DNA of 14,596 bases from an uncultured Lachnospiraceae bacterium (GTDB lineage Bacteria > Bacillota_A > Clostridia > Lachnospirales > Lachnospiraceae), in the NCBI GenBank assembly GCA_947175285.1, contig CAMWMM010000061.1, positions 1 through 14,596 of the forward strand, in the 5' to 3' direction. This document shows, piece after piece, positions 6,407-13,893 of the stretch (positions are counted from its first letter, which is position 1; every line of letters begins with the position of its first letter). The notes beneath the pieces are model-generated. The model saw only the letters and a list, made by a program, of their open reading frames with translations, did no database searches and was not told where the DNA came from. The translations under genes were made by a program, and so were the position numbers.

Positions 6407-8267
6407 GGAAAAAAATCTGAAAGAGGCAGAGCGGATTCTGGTGGAGAATCCGCCCTGTATTGACGAAAAAACGCAGGATGGCGTTCCATTATGCCTGTAT
6501 GCGGCAAAAGCCGGGGATTTTCCCATTGTAAAATACATTGTTGAATATTCCAGAGCAAGCATGAATACGGTGGATGACAAAAACCGGACAATCCTCCACT
6601 ACGCGGCAATGTCAGGGGATTTGGAGATGAACCGCTATCTGGTAGAAAAGGTCGGAATGGACATTGCTGCAGGCGACAGCAACTTAATTACTCCCTATCA
6701 AATTGCGTGGGAGCGTAATGATAAGGAACTTTTGACTTATTATGAAGAACAGGTAGGAGCAAAATACAGCGAAATGTATCATAATCCTATCCGTACGGGA
6801 ATGTTCCCTGACCCCTCCATTGTCAGGGTGGGAGAAGATTATTATATGGTAAATTCATCATTCATCTTCTTTCCATGCATTCCGATTTCTCATTCTAAGG
6901 ACTTGGTGCATTGGGAGATTATTGGCCATGCCATTACAAATCCGGCATGGGCGCATTTGGATGAATTAGAAGGCGGAAGAGGTTACTGGGCGCCGGATAT
7001 TTCTTATGATAGCGGTACGTTTTATATTACAGCAACATATCGCTTAAATGATACCGGAACCGTGTACAGGAAGCAGATTGTTGTTTCCTCCGATAAACCG
7101 GAAGGACCATACAGTGAACCGGCGATTATCGATGAGGATGGAATTGATCCTTCAATTTTTCATGAGAACGGCAGACACTATATGCTTCTTAACAGAGGAG
7201 CCAGAATTTTTGAATTGAGCAGTGACTGCAAGAAACAGATTTCGGAAGCTTCTTTATTATATTACGGAGACCAGAAACGCGCGCCTGAGGGGCCGCATCT
7301 GTTAAAAAAAGACGGTTACTATTATTTGTTCCTTGCAGAGGGCGGAACAGGCCCCGGACACCGTATCAGCGTGGCAAGAAGCAGGGAGGTGATGGGAAAT
7401 TATGAGCCTTGTCCATACAACCCGATTATGCGGCAGATGGATGAAAAAGCCGCCATACAACGCTGTGGACACGGGAAACCGGTCTGTACACAGAATGGAG
7501 AATGGTATATGGTCTATCTGTGCGGCAGAAAAGTAGAGGGCAGATACAGCATACTCGGCAGAGAAACTGCGCTCGACCCTGTGACATGGACAGAGGACGG
7601 ATGGCCGATTGTCAATCAGTTGAAAGGACCGAGTGCATTACAGATTATGCCTAATCTGCCGAAAACGAAAAAGGTCAGCGAAACAGCGGTGGCAGATTTT
7701 ATTACGCCAAGACCGCCGGAAGCGGACGGCATCCGTATAGAGGATGGAAAATTTATAGTAAAAGGCAGCCGTGCGCCGCTTTCCGATGTACGGGCAAGAA
7801 ATATTCTGGTGAGAAGACAGTGTGATTTTTGTTTCAAAGCAGAGGCGGAATTTAAAGTCCCTGAACTTTGCGATGGGCAGGAAGCGGGTATCACCTGTTA
7901 TTATGATGAAAATACATGGGTATGCTTTTTTGTCTCCAAAGAAAAAGAAAATTATTTTTTGCAGGTGAAAGAACATATCGGAAAAGAGGATATTTGCCAT
8001 ACAAAAGAGACACTTATTAATCCCGTGGGAGAACAATATACTCTCGGAGTGGAAACAAGATATTTACGTAGGCAATTCTATTATGGTAAAATAGGGAAAG
8101 AAAGAAAAAACGTAACGGAATTGTCCAATGTGTATTACTTGTGTGATGAAGGTATATCCATGGGGAAACGTTTTACGGGGGCGATGGTCGGTATGTATGG
8201 TTATGCGGGAGATAACTCACTTTTTGTAGAGTTTGAGACATTTCATTATCAGGAGCTGCCGGAATAG
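6357..8267 (+). CDS. Ankyrin-repeat / glycoside hydrolase family 43 fusion protein
   Basis: A two-part protein of 636 residues. Residues about 10-135 form four ankyrin-like repeats; the clearest is the third (T-I-L-H-Y-A-A-M-S-G-D-L-E, 78-90), flanked by L-C-L-Y-A-A-K-A-G-D and T-P-Y-Q-I-A. Residues about 143-425 are a GH43 propeller with base Asp152 (F-P-D-P-S-I-V-R), tuning Asp264 (G-I-D-P-S) and acid Glu311 (A-P-E-G-P), so it should be an active arabinosidase/xylosidase-type enzyme. The rest is a beta-rich accessory domain. There is no signal peptide. The ATG at 6357 sits only two bases after GGAGG (6350-6354), which is tight. TTG at 6366 (spacing 11) is an alternative, while TTG at 6321 lies upstream of the ribosome binding site. 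The start lies inside the preceding GH43 gene. Ankyrin repeats usually bind proteins; their partner here is unknown. Confidence 0.87.
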   Translation: MQILSTFTLHPLQQAIEEKNLKEAERILVENPPCIDEKTQDGVPLCLYAAKAGDFPIVKYIVEYSRASMNTVDDKNRTILHYAAMSGDLEMNRYLVEKVGMDIAAGDSNLITPYQIAWERNDKELLTYYEEQVGAKYSEMYHNPIRTGMFPDPSIVRVGEDYYMVNSSFIFFPCIPISHSKDLVHWEIIGHAITNPAWAHLDELEGGRGYWAPDISYDSGTFYITATYRLNDTGTVYRKQIVVSSDKPEGPYSEPAIIDEDGIDPSIFHENGRHYMLLNRGARIFELSSDCKKQISEASLLYYGDQKRAPEGPHLLKKDGYYYLFLAEGGTGPGHRISVARSREVMGNYEPCPYNPIMRQMDEKAAIQRCGHGKPVCTQNGEWYMVYLCGRKVEGRYSILGRETALDPVTWTEDGWPIVNQLKGPSALQIMPNLPKTKKVSETAVADFITPRPPEADGIRIEDGKFIVKGSRAPLSDVRARNILVRRQCDFCFKAEAEFKVPELCDGQEAGITCYYDENTWVCFFVSKEKENYFLQVKEHIGKEDICHTKETLINPVGEQYTLGVETRYLRRQFYYGKIGKERKNVTELSNVYYLCDEGISMGKRFTGAMVGMYGYAGDNSLFVEFETFHYQELPE

Positions 8268-8269
8268 AA

Positions 8270-9628
8270 ATGAACAAGAAAAATAATCGGGAATTATTAC
8301 TTAGCGGGAATCTGCTGCAGGCAATACTGACACTTGCAATACCAGTTGTTATTAATAGCTTTTTGCAGACGATGTATAATCTGACGGATACGTATTGGCT
8401 TGGAAAGCTGGGGACAGAAGAACTTGCAGCAATCAATCTTGTATCGCCCATGCAGAATATTGTCATTAATTTCGGTTCCGGTATTACGGTAGCGGGTTCC
8501 GTTTTGATTTCACAATACTTGGGTGCCAGGAAAGATGAAGATGCAAGAAGCATGGCAAATCAAATATTTGCCTGTGCATTGATTTTCTCTCTTGTATGTG
8601 CCGGATTTTGCGCAGTTGCTACACCTTCCATTGTCACATGGCTTGGAGCAACAGAGGAGACATGGAACTACAGCAAGACTTATTTGCAGCTAGTAATTCT
8701 GGATATGCCCTTTTTGTATACGGTCAATATATATACCGCAATTAATCAGGCACAGGGCGATACTGTCCGGCCGATGTTTTTGAATTTATTTGGCATCTCA
8801 CTCAATATGATAATGGATCCGTTATTTATGATGGTTCTTCATATGGGCGTGGCAGGCGCGGCATTGGCAACGGTAGCAGCAAAAGCGGCTCCTGCGGTGA
8901 TTGCATTTGTACTATTATTAAATAAAGAAAAAGATATTCATCTGAATCTGCGCAAACTGAAATTTGAAAAAGAAAAACTGAAAAATATTCTGGTAATAGG
9001 GCTTCCTACGGCAATTGGCGGCAGTACCATGCAATTTGGTTTTCTGCTTATGACGAAAAATGTATTAAAGTATGGTACGCAGGCGATGGCGGCTTATGGA
9101 ATCGGAAACAAAATTAATAGTTTAATTACACTGCCGACAAACGGAATCGGTTCTGCGGTTGCAACGATTGTAGGACAAAATGTAGGCGCTACGCAGTATG
9201 ACAGAGCAGAGAAAGGCTATAAGCTTTCCATGCGGATAAGCGTTGTTTTTCTCTTCGTAGGAGGAATGATTCTTTCCAGAGCGCCTGTTTCGACTGCCAT
9301 TGTTCAAATTTTTTCGGAAGATGCGGAAGTAATCGGCATGGCGGCGGATTTTTTAAGTATTATGGCATTCTGGTGTTTTGCTAATGGCGTTTATAATTCC
9401 AGTATGGGATTGTTTCAAGGAAGCGGGCATACGGAAGTAACGATGGTGATTGATGCCGCAAGACTGTGGATATTCCGGTTTGCTACTCTTTATATCTGCG
9501 GCTCATGGCTGCATATGGGCGTTCGGAGTGTATGGTATTCCGTTGTTGTCAGCAACGGCTTGTCGGCTATCGTTCTATATATCGTGTATAAGACAGGGTA
9601 TTGGAGAAAAAAACGGATTCAGGCATAA
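8270..9628 (+). CDS. MATE family efflux transporter (NorM/DinF-like)
   Basis: A 452-residue, roughly 12-helix multidrug and toxic compound extrusion protein that exports small molecules in exchange for Na+ or H+. The N-terminus (L-L-S-G-N-L, then I-P-V-V-I-N-S-F-L-Q-T-M-Y-N-L-T-D) and the following G-K-L-G-T-E-E-L-A-A-I-N are typical of the family. The second half repeats the fold, with T-L-P-T-N-G-I-G-S-A near residue 290. Its ATG comes two bases after the stop of the ankyrin-GH43 gene. The nearest AGGAG (8251-8255) is 14 bases upstream, so translation probably depends on coupling. Its place among catabolic genes is unusual; it may expel a by-product or surplus sugar derivative, or be unrelated to the pathway. 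The substrate is not predictable. Confidence 0.9.
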   Translation: MNKKNNRELLLSGNLLQAILTLAIPVVINSFLQTMYNLTDTYWLGKLGTEELAAINLVSPMQNIVINFGSGITVAGSVLISQYLGARKDEDARSMANQIFACALIFSLVCAGFCAVATPSIVTWLGATEETWNYSKTYLQLVILDMPFLYTVNIYTAINQAQGDTVRPMFLNLFGISLNMIMDPLFMMVLHMGVAGAALATVAAKAAPAVIAFVLLLNKEKDIHLNLRKLKFEKEKLKNILVIGLPTAIGGSTMQFGFLLMTKNVLKYGTQAMAAYGIGNKINSLITLPTNGIGSAVATIVGQNVGATQYDRAEKGYKLSMRISVVFLFVGGMILSRAPVSTAIVQIFSEDAEVIGMAADFLSIMAFWCFANGVYNSSMGLFQGSGHTEVTMVIDAARLWIFRFATLYICGSWLHMGVRSVWYSVVVSNGLSAIVLYIVYKTGYWRKKRIQA

Positions 9629-9666
9629 TTAATGGGGATTTATATAGGGAAGGAGAGGGATAGAAG

Positions 9667-10476
9667 ATGGAAGCGGAAAAGTATATGAATGAATGTTTTG
9701 ACTTCTGCTGTGGACAGCCAAAAGAGTGGAATTACAAAATGGGCGTTATGCTTATGGGCGCAAAGCAGATGTATGAAGCGACAGGGGAGGAGAAATATTT
9801 TTCTTTTATAGAGTCCTGTCTGGATGATTTGATTACACAGGATGGTGCGATTAAGAAAAATCTGGAAGAGAATGAGCAGATTGAGAATATTAGCTGCGGC
9901 AGGATTCTTTATTTTATGTATGATAAGACAAAAGATGAGAAATACCGTAAGGCGATTGATTTTATCAGAGATGAGTGCGGGAAATTCTTTTATCAGTCGG
10001 GGGAGCCAAGTGAAGCATGGCTGGATGCTCTTTATATGACACAGCCTTTTTGCATGGAATATGAAACAAAATACAATAAAAAAGAAAAGTACAATGATAT
10101 TATCAATCAGTTTGAAAATGTACAGGAATTTTTATATAATGAAAAGGAAGTACAGCTAAGAAGTGCGGGAAGATATCTTGCAGCATTGATTGATACGATG
10201 GATAACATGAGTTTTGAAATCTATGAGCAGTACAGAAAGCTTCAGGATAATTTTAAACTGACACTGAAAAGCGTGGCGCCGTGTCAGGATATCCTGATAA
10301 GTTATTGCATCATGAAAGCATGCCGTATGGGTGTTTTATTAAAAGAAAAATATGCAGATTCCGCTATGAAAGTGATAGAGAATCCGGAAGGGAATTTTAC
10401 AGGTGATGCGGAAAAAGCAGGCATATTTATGATGGCTTACAGCCAGTATTTGCAGCTTAAAAAATGTGAAAAATAA
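9667..10476 (+). CDS. Shortened GH105-like protein, probable catalytically impaired paralogue of the next gene
   Basis: Its 269 residues align along their length with the intact 374-residue GH105 enzyme encoded next, sharing W-N-Y near the start, E-K-Y-R-K-A-I-D, W-L-D-x-L-Y-M-x-Q-P-F-x-M-E-Y-E-T, I-x-N-Q-F-E and the A-Y-x-x-x-L-x-L end. The catalytic-type Asp120 and Trp118 remain. The Asp equivalent to Asp87 of its neighbour is Glu73. A block of about 30 residues carrying His188 and Trp210 is missing, as is most of the segment after the neighbour's residue 305. The frame is open and has AAGGAG (9650-9655) upstream, so it is kept as a gene and not called a pseudogene. It may be a non-catalytic partner, a binding protein or a decaying duplicate. 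Confidence 0.8.
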   Translation: MEAEKYMNECFDFCCGQPKEWNYKMGVMLMGAKQMYEATGEEKYFSFIESCLDDLITQDGAIKKNLEENEQIENISCGRILYFMYDKTKDEKYRKAIDFIRDECGKFFYQSGEPSEAWLDALYMTQPFCMEYETKYNKKEKYNDIINQFENVQEFLYNEKEVQLRSAGRYLAALIDTMDNMSFEIYEQYRKLQDNFKLTLKSVAPCQDILISYCIMKACRMGVLLKEKYADSAMKVIENPEGNFTGDAEKAGIFMMAYSQYLQLKKCEK

Positions 10477-10496
10477 ACGGCTAAAAGGAGGATGTC

Positions 10497-11621
10497 ATGG
10501 ATAGAATTGAAAAATATATTGACGAGTTGATGGAGAAAAGTACACCGGATCGTCCAATCTGGAATATTGAAAAAATCATGCAGGGCGTGAAATCCACATG
10601 GAACTATATTGACGGATGTATGATTAAAGCAATCTTAGAGATGTATGCCATTACCAAAAATGAAAAATATTTTCAGTTTGCGGATGCGTTTATTGACTGC
10701 AAGGTGAATGAGGACGGCACAATCGAAGGATACGACGTAAAAGAGTTAAATATTGATAACGTCAATGCCGGAAAAACATTATTTGAGTTGTATGATTTAA
10801 CAGGAAAAGAGAAGTATCGTAAAGCTATTGACTTAGTATACAGTCAGATTGAGCAAATGCCGAGAACAAAAGAAGGAAACTTCTGGCATAAAAACATTTA
10901 TCCGAATCAGGTCTGGTTAGACGGACTGTATATGTGCCAGCCGTTTTATATGGAGTATGAGACCCGTTTTAACAATAAGAAAAATTATGATGATATTTTC
11001 AATCAGTTTGAGCAGGTTGCCCTGAATATGAAAGATCCTAAAACCGGACTTTACTATCATGCTTATGATTCTTCCAGAGAAATGTTCTGGTGTGATAAAG
11101 TTACCGGACTCAGCCAGAATTTCTGGCTTCGTGCACTTGGATGGTATTCTATGGCATTATTAGATACGCTGGATAAGGCAGACGCATCTCACGGAGCGCC
11201 ATATGAAAATATGAAGAGAATATTCGTAGAGTTGATGGATGCGATGCTGCGGTATCAGGATGAGAGCGGCATGTGGTATCAGGTTGTCAATGTAGGCGGT
11301 ATGGATAGAAACTATCTGGAGACAAGCGGAAGCTCTATTATGGCATATGCTTTGTTAAAAGGTGTCCGTCTTGGCTTTTTACCGGAAAAATACCGCGAGT
11401 ACGGGAAAAAAGCATTTCACGGCATCTGTGATAAATATCTCTCTACGGACGAAGAGGGAAATCTGCATCTTGACGGTATCTGTCTTGTGGCAGGTCTCGG
11501 CGGTAAGCAGATGCGTTCGGGAACTTATGACTATTACATGTCAGAGCCGGTTGTAAAAGATGATGCAAAAGGTGTGGGACCGTTTTTACTCGCCTACACA
11601 GAAATGCTGCGTTTGCAGTAA
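10497..11621 (+). CDS. GH105 unsaturated rhamnogalacturonyl hydrolase (YteR/YesR-like)
   Basis: This (alpha/alpha)6-barrel enzyme removes the 4,5-unsaturated uronic acid left at the non-reducing end of oligosaccharides by pectate or rhamnogalacturonan lyases, by hydrating the double bond. The residues known for Bacillus YteR (Asp88, Trp141, Asp143, His189, Trp211, Arg213) all appear here shifted by one: Asp87, Trp140, Asp142 in W-L-D-G-L-Y-M, His188 in Y-Y-H-A-Y-D, Trp210 and Arg212 in F-W-L-R-A-L-G-W. The 374-residue length is normal. There is no signal peptide, so it works on imported oligosaccharides. AAAAGGAGG (10483-10491) lies five bases before the ATG, and the gene is 20 bases from its shortened paralogue. 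It is the strongest pointer to a pectic (RG-I) substrate, though some GH105 enzymes act on other unsaturated uronides. Confidence 0.9.
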   Translation: MDRIEKYIDELMEKSTPDRPIWNIEKIMQGVKSTWNYIDGCMIKAILEMYAITKNEKYFQFADAFIDCKVNEDGTIEGYDVKELNIDNVNAGKTLFELYDLTGKEKYRKAIDLVYSQIEQMPRTKEGNFWHKNIYPNQVWLDGLYMCQPFYMEYETRFNNKKNYDDIFNQFEQVALNMKDPKTGLYYHAYDSSREMFWCDKVTGLSQNFWLRALGWYSMALLDTLDKADASHGAPYENMKRIFVELMDAMLRYQDESGMWYQVVNVGGMDRNYLETSGSSIMAYALLKGVRLGFLPEKYREYGKKAFHGICDKYLSTDEEGNLHLDGICLVAGLGGKQMRSGTYDYYMSEPVVKDDAKGVGPFLLAYTEMLRLQ

Positions 11622-11691
11622 AATACAATAATCAGGCATTTATACCATTGGGTATTAATGATAAATAAAGAGAAGAAGTGGAGGAAAAATT

Positions 11692-12480
11692 ATGGGTGTA
11701 TATGCAATCTCCGGCGCTTCGAGCGGAATCGGCGCCAAAACAAAGGAACTGTTGTTACAGCGTGGACACGAGGTTATCAACATTGATTTAAGAGATGGGG
11801 ATATCTGTGTTAATCTGGCAACAGAGGAAGGAAGGCAGGAAGCAGTTGGCGGACTTAAGATGTTACATCCCGAAGGCTTGGATGGAATTATTTGTAATGC
11901 CGGTGTATCCGGTGCCTGCGGCAATCTTCCGTTGATTATTTCGCTCAATTATTTCGGTACGTTAGCGCTTGCAAAAGGAGCATACGAATTGCTTGCAAAG
12001 AAGCACGGAAGCTGCGTAGTAACCGCTTCCAACACCATTTCGCAGGGTGCGGGACGTATGGATATTGCAGATTTATTGAACAATATTGGGGATGAAAAAA
12101 GAATTTTGAATCTGGTATCACAGATGGATACTTCTAATCTGAGTGTAGGTAACAGTCTTTATGTTTCTACAAAATATGCTTTGGCAAGATGGGTAAGACG
12201 TGTTTCTGCCTCCTGGGCAGCTAACGGTGTACGTATTAATGCGGTTGCTCCCGGAAATGTAAATACAACAATGACAGCAACAATGAGCACTTCTGCTAAA
12301 ATGGCGTTGAATGCACTTCCGATTCCGACCAAATATGGTCAGGAATGTCTGATGGATGCAGATGAAATTGCAGAAGTAATGGTATTTTTGGTATCAGAAG
12401 CTGCAAGAGGCGTTAATGGTAATGTCATGTTTGTAGACGGCGGTACGGATGCTTTGCTCAATACCGAAAAAGTATATTAA
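11692..12480 (+). CDS. Short-chain dehydrogenase/reductase (SDR), 3-alpha-hydroxysteroid dehydrogenase-like architecture
   Basis: A classical NAD(P)-dependent oxidoreductase of 262 residues. The cofactor loop is S-G-A-S-S-G-I-G (7-14), and Asp32 at the end of the second strand favours NAD(H). N-A-G is at 69-71, the catalytic triad is Ser113, Tyr157 and Lys161 (Y-V-S-T-K), and the C-terminus has V-D-G-G-T-D-A. A roughly 30-residue insertion before the active Tyr, the early I-D-L-R-D segment and N-Y-F-G recall the Comamonas 3-alpha-hydroxysteroid dehydrogenase and coniferyl-alcohol dehydrogenase group. That similarity is from memory and does not fix the substrate. GGAGG (11680-11684) sits seven bases before the ATG. 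In a pectin locus it could alternatively reduce a ketouronate, the role KduD or DhuD plays elsewhere. Confidence 0.87.
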   Translation: MGVYAISGASSGIGAKTKELLLQRGHEVINIDLRDGDICVNLATEEGRQEAVGGLKMLHPEGLDGIICNAGVSGACGNLPLIISLNYFGTLALAKGAYELLAKKHGSCVVTASNTISQGAGRMDIADLLNNIGDEKRILNLVSQMDTSNLSVGNSLYVSTKYALARWVRRVSASWAANGVRINAVAPGNVNTTMTATMSTSAKMALNALPIPTKYGQECLMDADEIAEVMVFLVSEAARGVNGNVMFVDGGTDALLNTEKVY

Positions 12481-12496
12481 GACGGGAGGGGATACT

Positions 12497-12829
12497 ATGA
12501 AACCTATTGAGAAATATGTAGAAGCTATGGAAAATAAAGACTTTGCAGGTCTTGCAGAGATGTTTACAAAAGACGGAATTCTGAGTGATTACTGCGCTAA
12601 TTCCTCCGCTCAGAAAGAGTATCATATTTATGGTAAAGAAGCGATTAATATGTTCTTCCGAAATAGGTTCGGTTTTCGTCAGTATTCTATTGCCGAGGCA
12701 GAAGTGGTAAATGATACACAGGCGGAGTTCGTAGCGAATTTCGGCGGATATAATATTATGGCAATTGCTACGGTACGGGAAGTTAATGAAGACGGTCTGA
12801 TTCAGATGTTAACAGTAAGACCTAAATAG
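12497..12829 (+). CDS. Small NTF2-like (SnoaL/ketosteroid-isomerase fold) protein of unknown role
   Basis: Its 110 residues have the shape of the NTF2-like cone fold: an opening helix (I-E-K-Y-V-E-A-M-E-N-K-D-F-A-G-L), then the typical L-A-E-M-F-T-K-D-G segment, an I-Y-G-K-E-A-I-N-M-F-F helix and a run of strands to the end. Proteins of this fold act as isomerases, dehydratases, cyclases or simple binding proteins, and no specific active site can be assigned. GGGAGGGG (12484-12491) fixes the ATG at 12497; an in-frame ATG at 12449 lies inside the SDR gene and lacks a binding site. With the SDR ending 16 bases earlier, the two are probably made together and may act in consecutive steps. Confidence 0.72.
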   Translation: MKPIEKYVEAMENKDFAGLAEMFTKDGILSDYCANSSAQKEYHIYGKEAINMFFRNRFGFRQYSIAEAEVVNDTQAEFVANFGGYNIMAIATVREVNEDGLIQMLTVRPK

Positions 12830-12853
12830 AAAGTGTAAAGAAGGGAGTATATT

Positions 12854-13855
12854 ATGTCATATATTGACTTGATGAAAGAAAAAGCAAGAAGTGATAAGAA
12901 AACAATTGTACTGCCGGAGACCAGCGATAAGAGAACGCTGATTGCGGCATCACATATTATCAAAGAGGGAATTGCCAATATTATTATGATTGGTAATGAA
13001 GATAAGATTCTGGATGGTGCCGGATGGCTGGAAGTAGAGTTGGATGGCGTTACCATTGTTGACCCTGAAAAGACAGATAAGCTGGATGAATATGTAGACT
13101 TACTGTATGAGACGAGAAAAAATAAAGGTATGACGCCGGAAAAAGCAAGAGAAACTCTTTTAAAAGATTATCTGACATTCGGCGTTATGATGGTAAAGGC
13201 GAATGATGCAGACGGTATGGTGGCAGGCGCCGCTCATGCAACTGCAGATACTTTAAGACCGGCGCTTCAGATTTTAAAAACTGCACCCGGCGTAAAACTG
13301 GTATCCGGTTTCTTCATTATGGATGTACCGGATTGTGAATTTGGTGAGGGCGGCACATTCCTTTTTGCAGACTGTGGTTTGAATCAGGATCCGACGGCAG
13401 AAGAACTTGCTTCCATAGCAGAGGCTTCCGCAAGAAGCTTCAAGAGTCTGGTAGGAGCAAAACCGGTTATCGCAATGCTTTCCCACTCTACGAAGGGAAG
13501 CGCAAAGCATCCGTTAGTAGATAAAATGGTAGAGGCGACAAGAATCGCACATGAGCAGTATCCGCACTTATGTCTGGATGGCGAATTACAGGCAGATGCA
13601 GCGCTTGTACATTCAGTAGCGAAATCCAAAGCGCCGGGAAGCGAAGTAGGCGGAAAAGCCAATGTTTTGATTTTCCCGAACTTGGACTGCGGTAACATCG
13701 GATATAAATTAGTACAGAGATTGGCAAAAGCTGAGGCATATGGTCCTATGTTACAGGGAATTGCCAAACCGGTCAATGATTTATCCCGTGGCTGTTCCTG
13801 GGAAGATATTGTCGGCGTTGTAGCATTAACAGCAGTACAGGCACAGCTTGGCTAA
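12854..13855 (+). CDS. pta: Phosphate acetyltransferase
   Basis: It interconverts acetyl-CoA plus phosphate with acetyl-phosphate plus CoA in the cytoplasm, the first step of fermentative acetate formation. The 333-residue length is that of the short, single-domain PTA form common in Clostridia. Recognisable stretches are the opening I-V-L-P-E-T-S-D-K-R-T-L, D-G-M-V-A-G-A-A-H-A-T-A-D-T-L-R-P, L-D-G-E-L-Q-A-D-A-A, the S-E-V-G-G-K-A-N-V-L-I-F-P segment and N-D-L-S-R-G-C at the end. GAAGGGAG precedes the ATG by a few bases. The acetate kinase gene follows 38 bases later with no terminator between. Only 24 bases separate it from the NTF2-like gene, so read-through from the upstream locus is possible, although a promoter inside that gene cannot be excluded. 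Confidence 0.96.
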   Translation: MSYIDLMKEKARSDKKTIVLPETSDKRTLIAASHIIKEGIANIIMIGNEDKILDGAGWLEVELDGVTIVDPEKTDKLDEYVDLLYETRKNKGMTPEKARETLLKDYLTFGVMMVKANDADGMVAGAAHATADTLRPALQILKTAPGVKLVSGFFIMDVPDCEFGEGGTFLFADCGLNQDPTAEELASIAEASARSFKSLVGAKPVIAMLSHSTKGSAKHPLVDKMVEATRIAHEQYPHLCLDGELQADAALVHSVAKSKAPGSEVGGKANVLIFPNLDCGNIGYKLVQRLAKAEAYGPMLQGIAKPVNDLSRGCSWEDIVGVVALTAVQAQLG

Positions 13856-13893
13856 AATAAAGTTGAAGAATGAGAAAGGAGTATCACGAGACA

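Noticed and set aside
7638..8036. Minus-strand open frames, for example opposite the ankyrin-GH43 gene and opposite pta.
   Set aside because: They lie wholly within well-recognised plus-strand genes, lack ribosome binding sites and show no familiar domains.
9667..10476. Calling the shortened GH105-like gene a pseudogene.
   Set aside because: The frame is continuous, starts behind a good ribosome binding site, and the losses are in frame; loss of activity is likely but loss of the gene product is not shown.
11642..11655. Small hairpin ATACC/GGTAT between the GH105 and SDR genes as a terminator.
   Set aside because: Only five base pairs, low GC and no following T-run.
12449..12496. ATG at 12449 as start of the NTF2-like protein.
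   Set aside because: It lies within the SDR gene without a binding site, whereas ATG at 12497 has GGGAGGGG five bases upstream.
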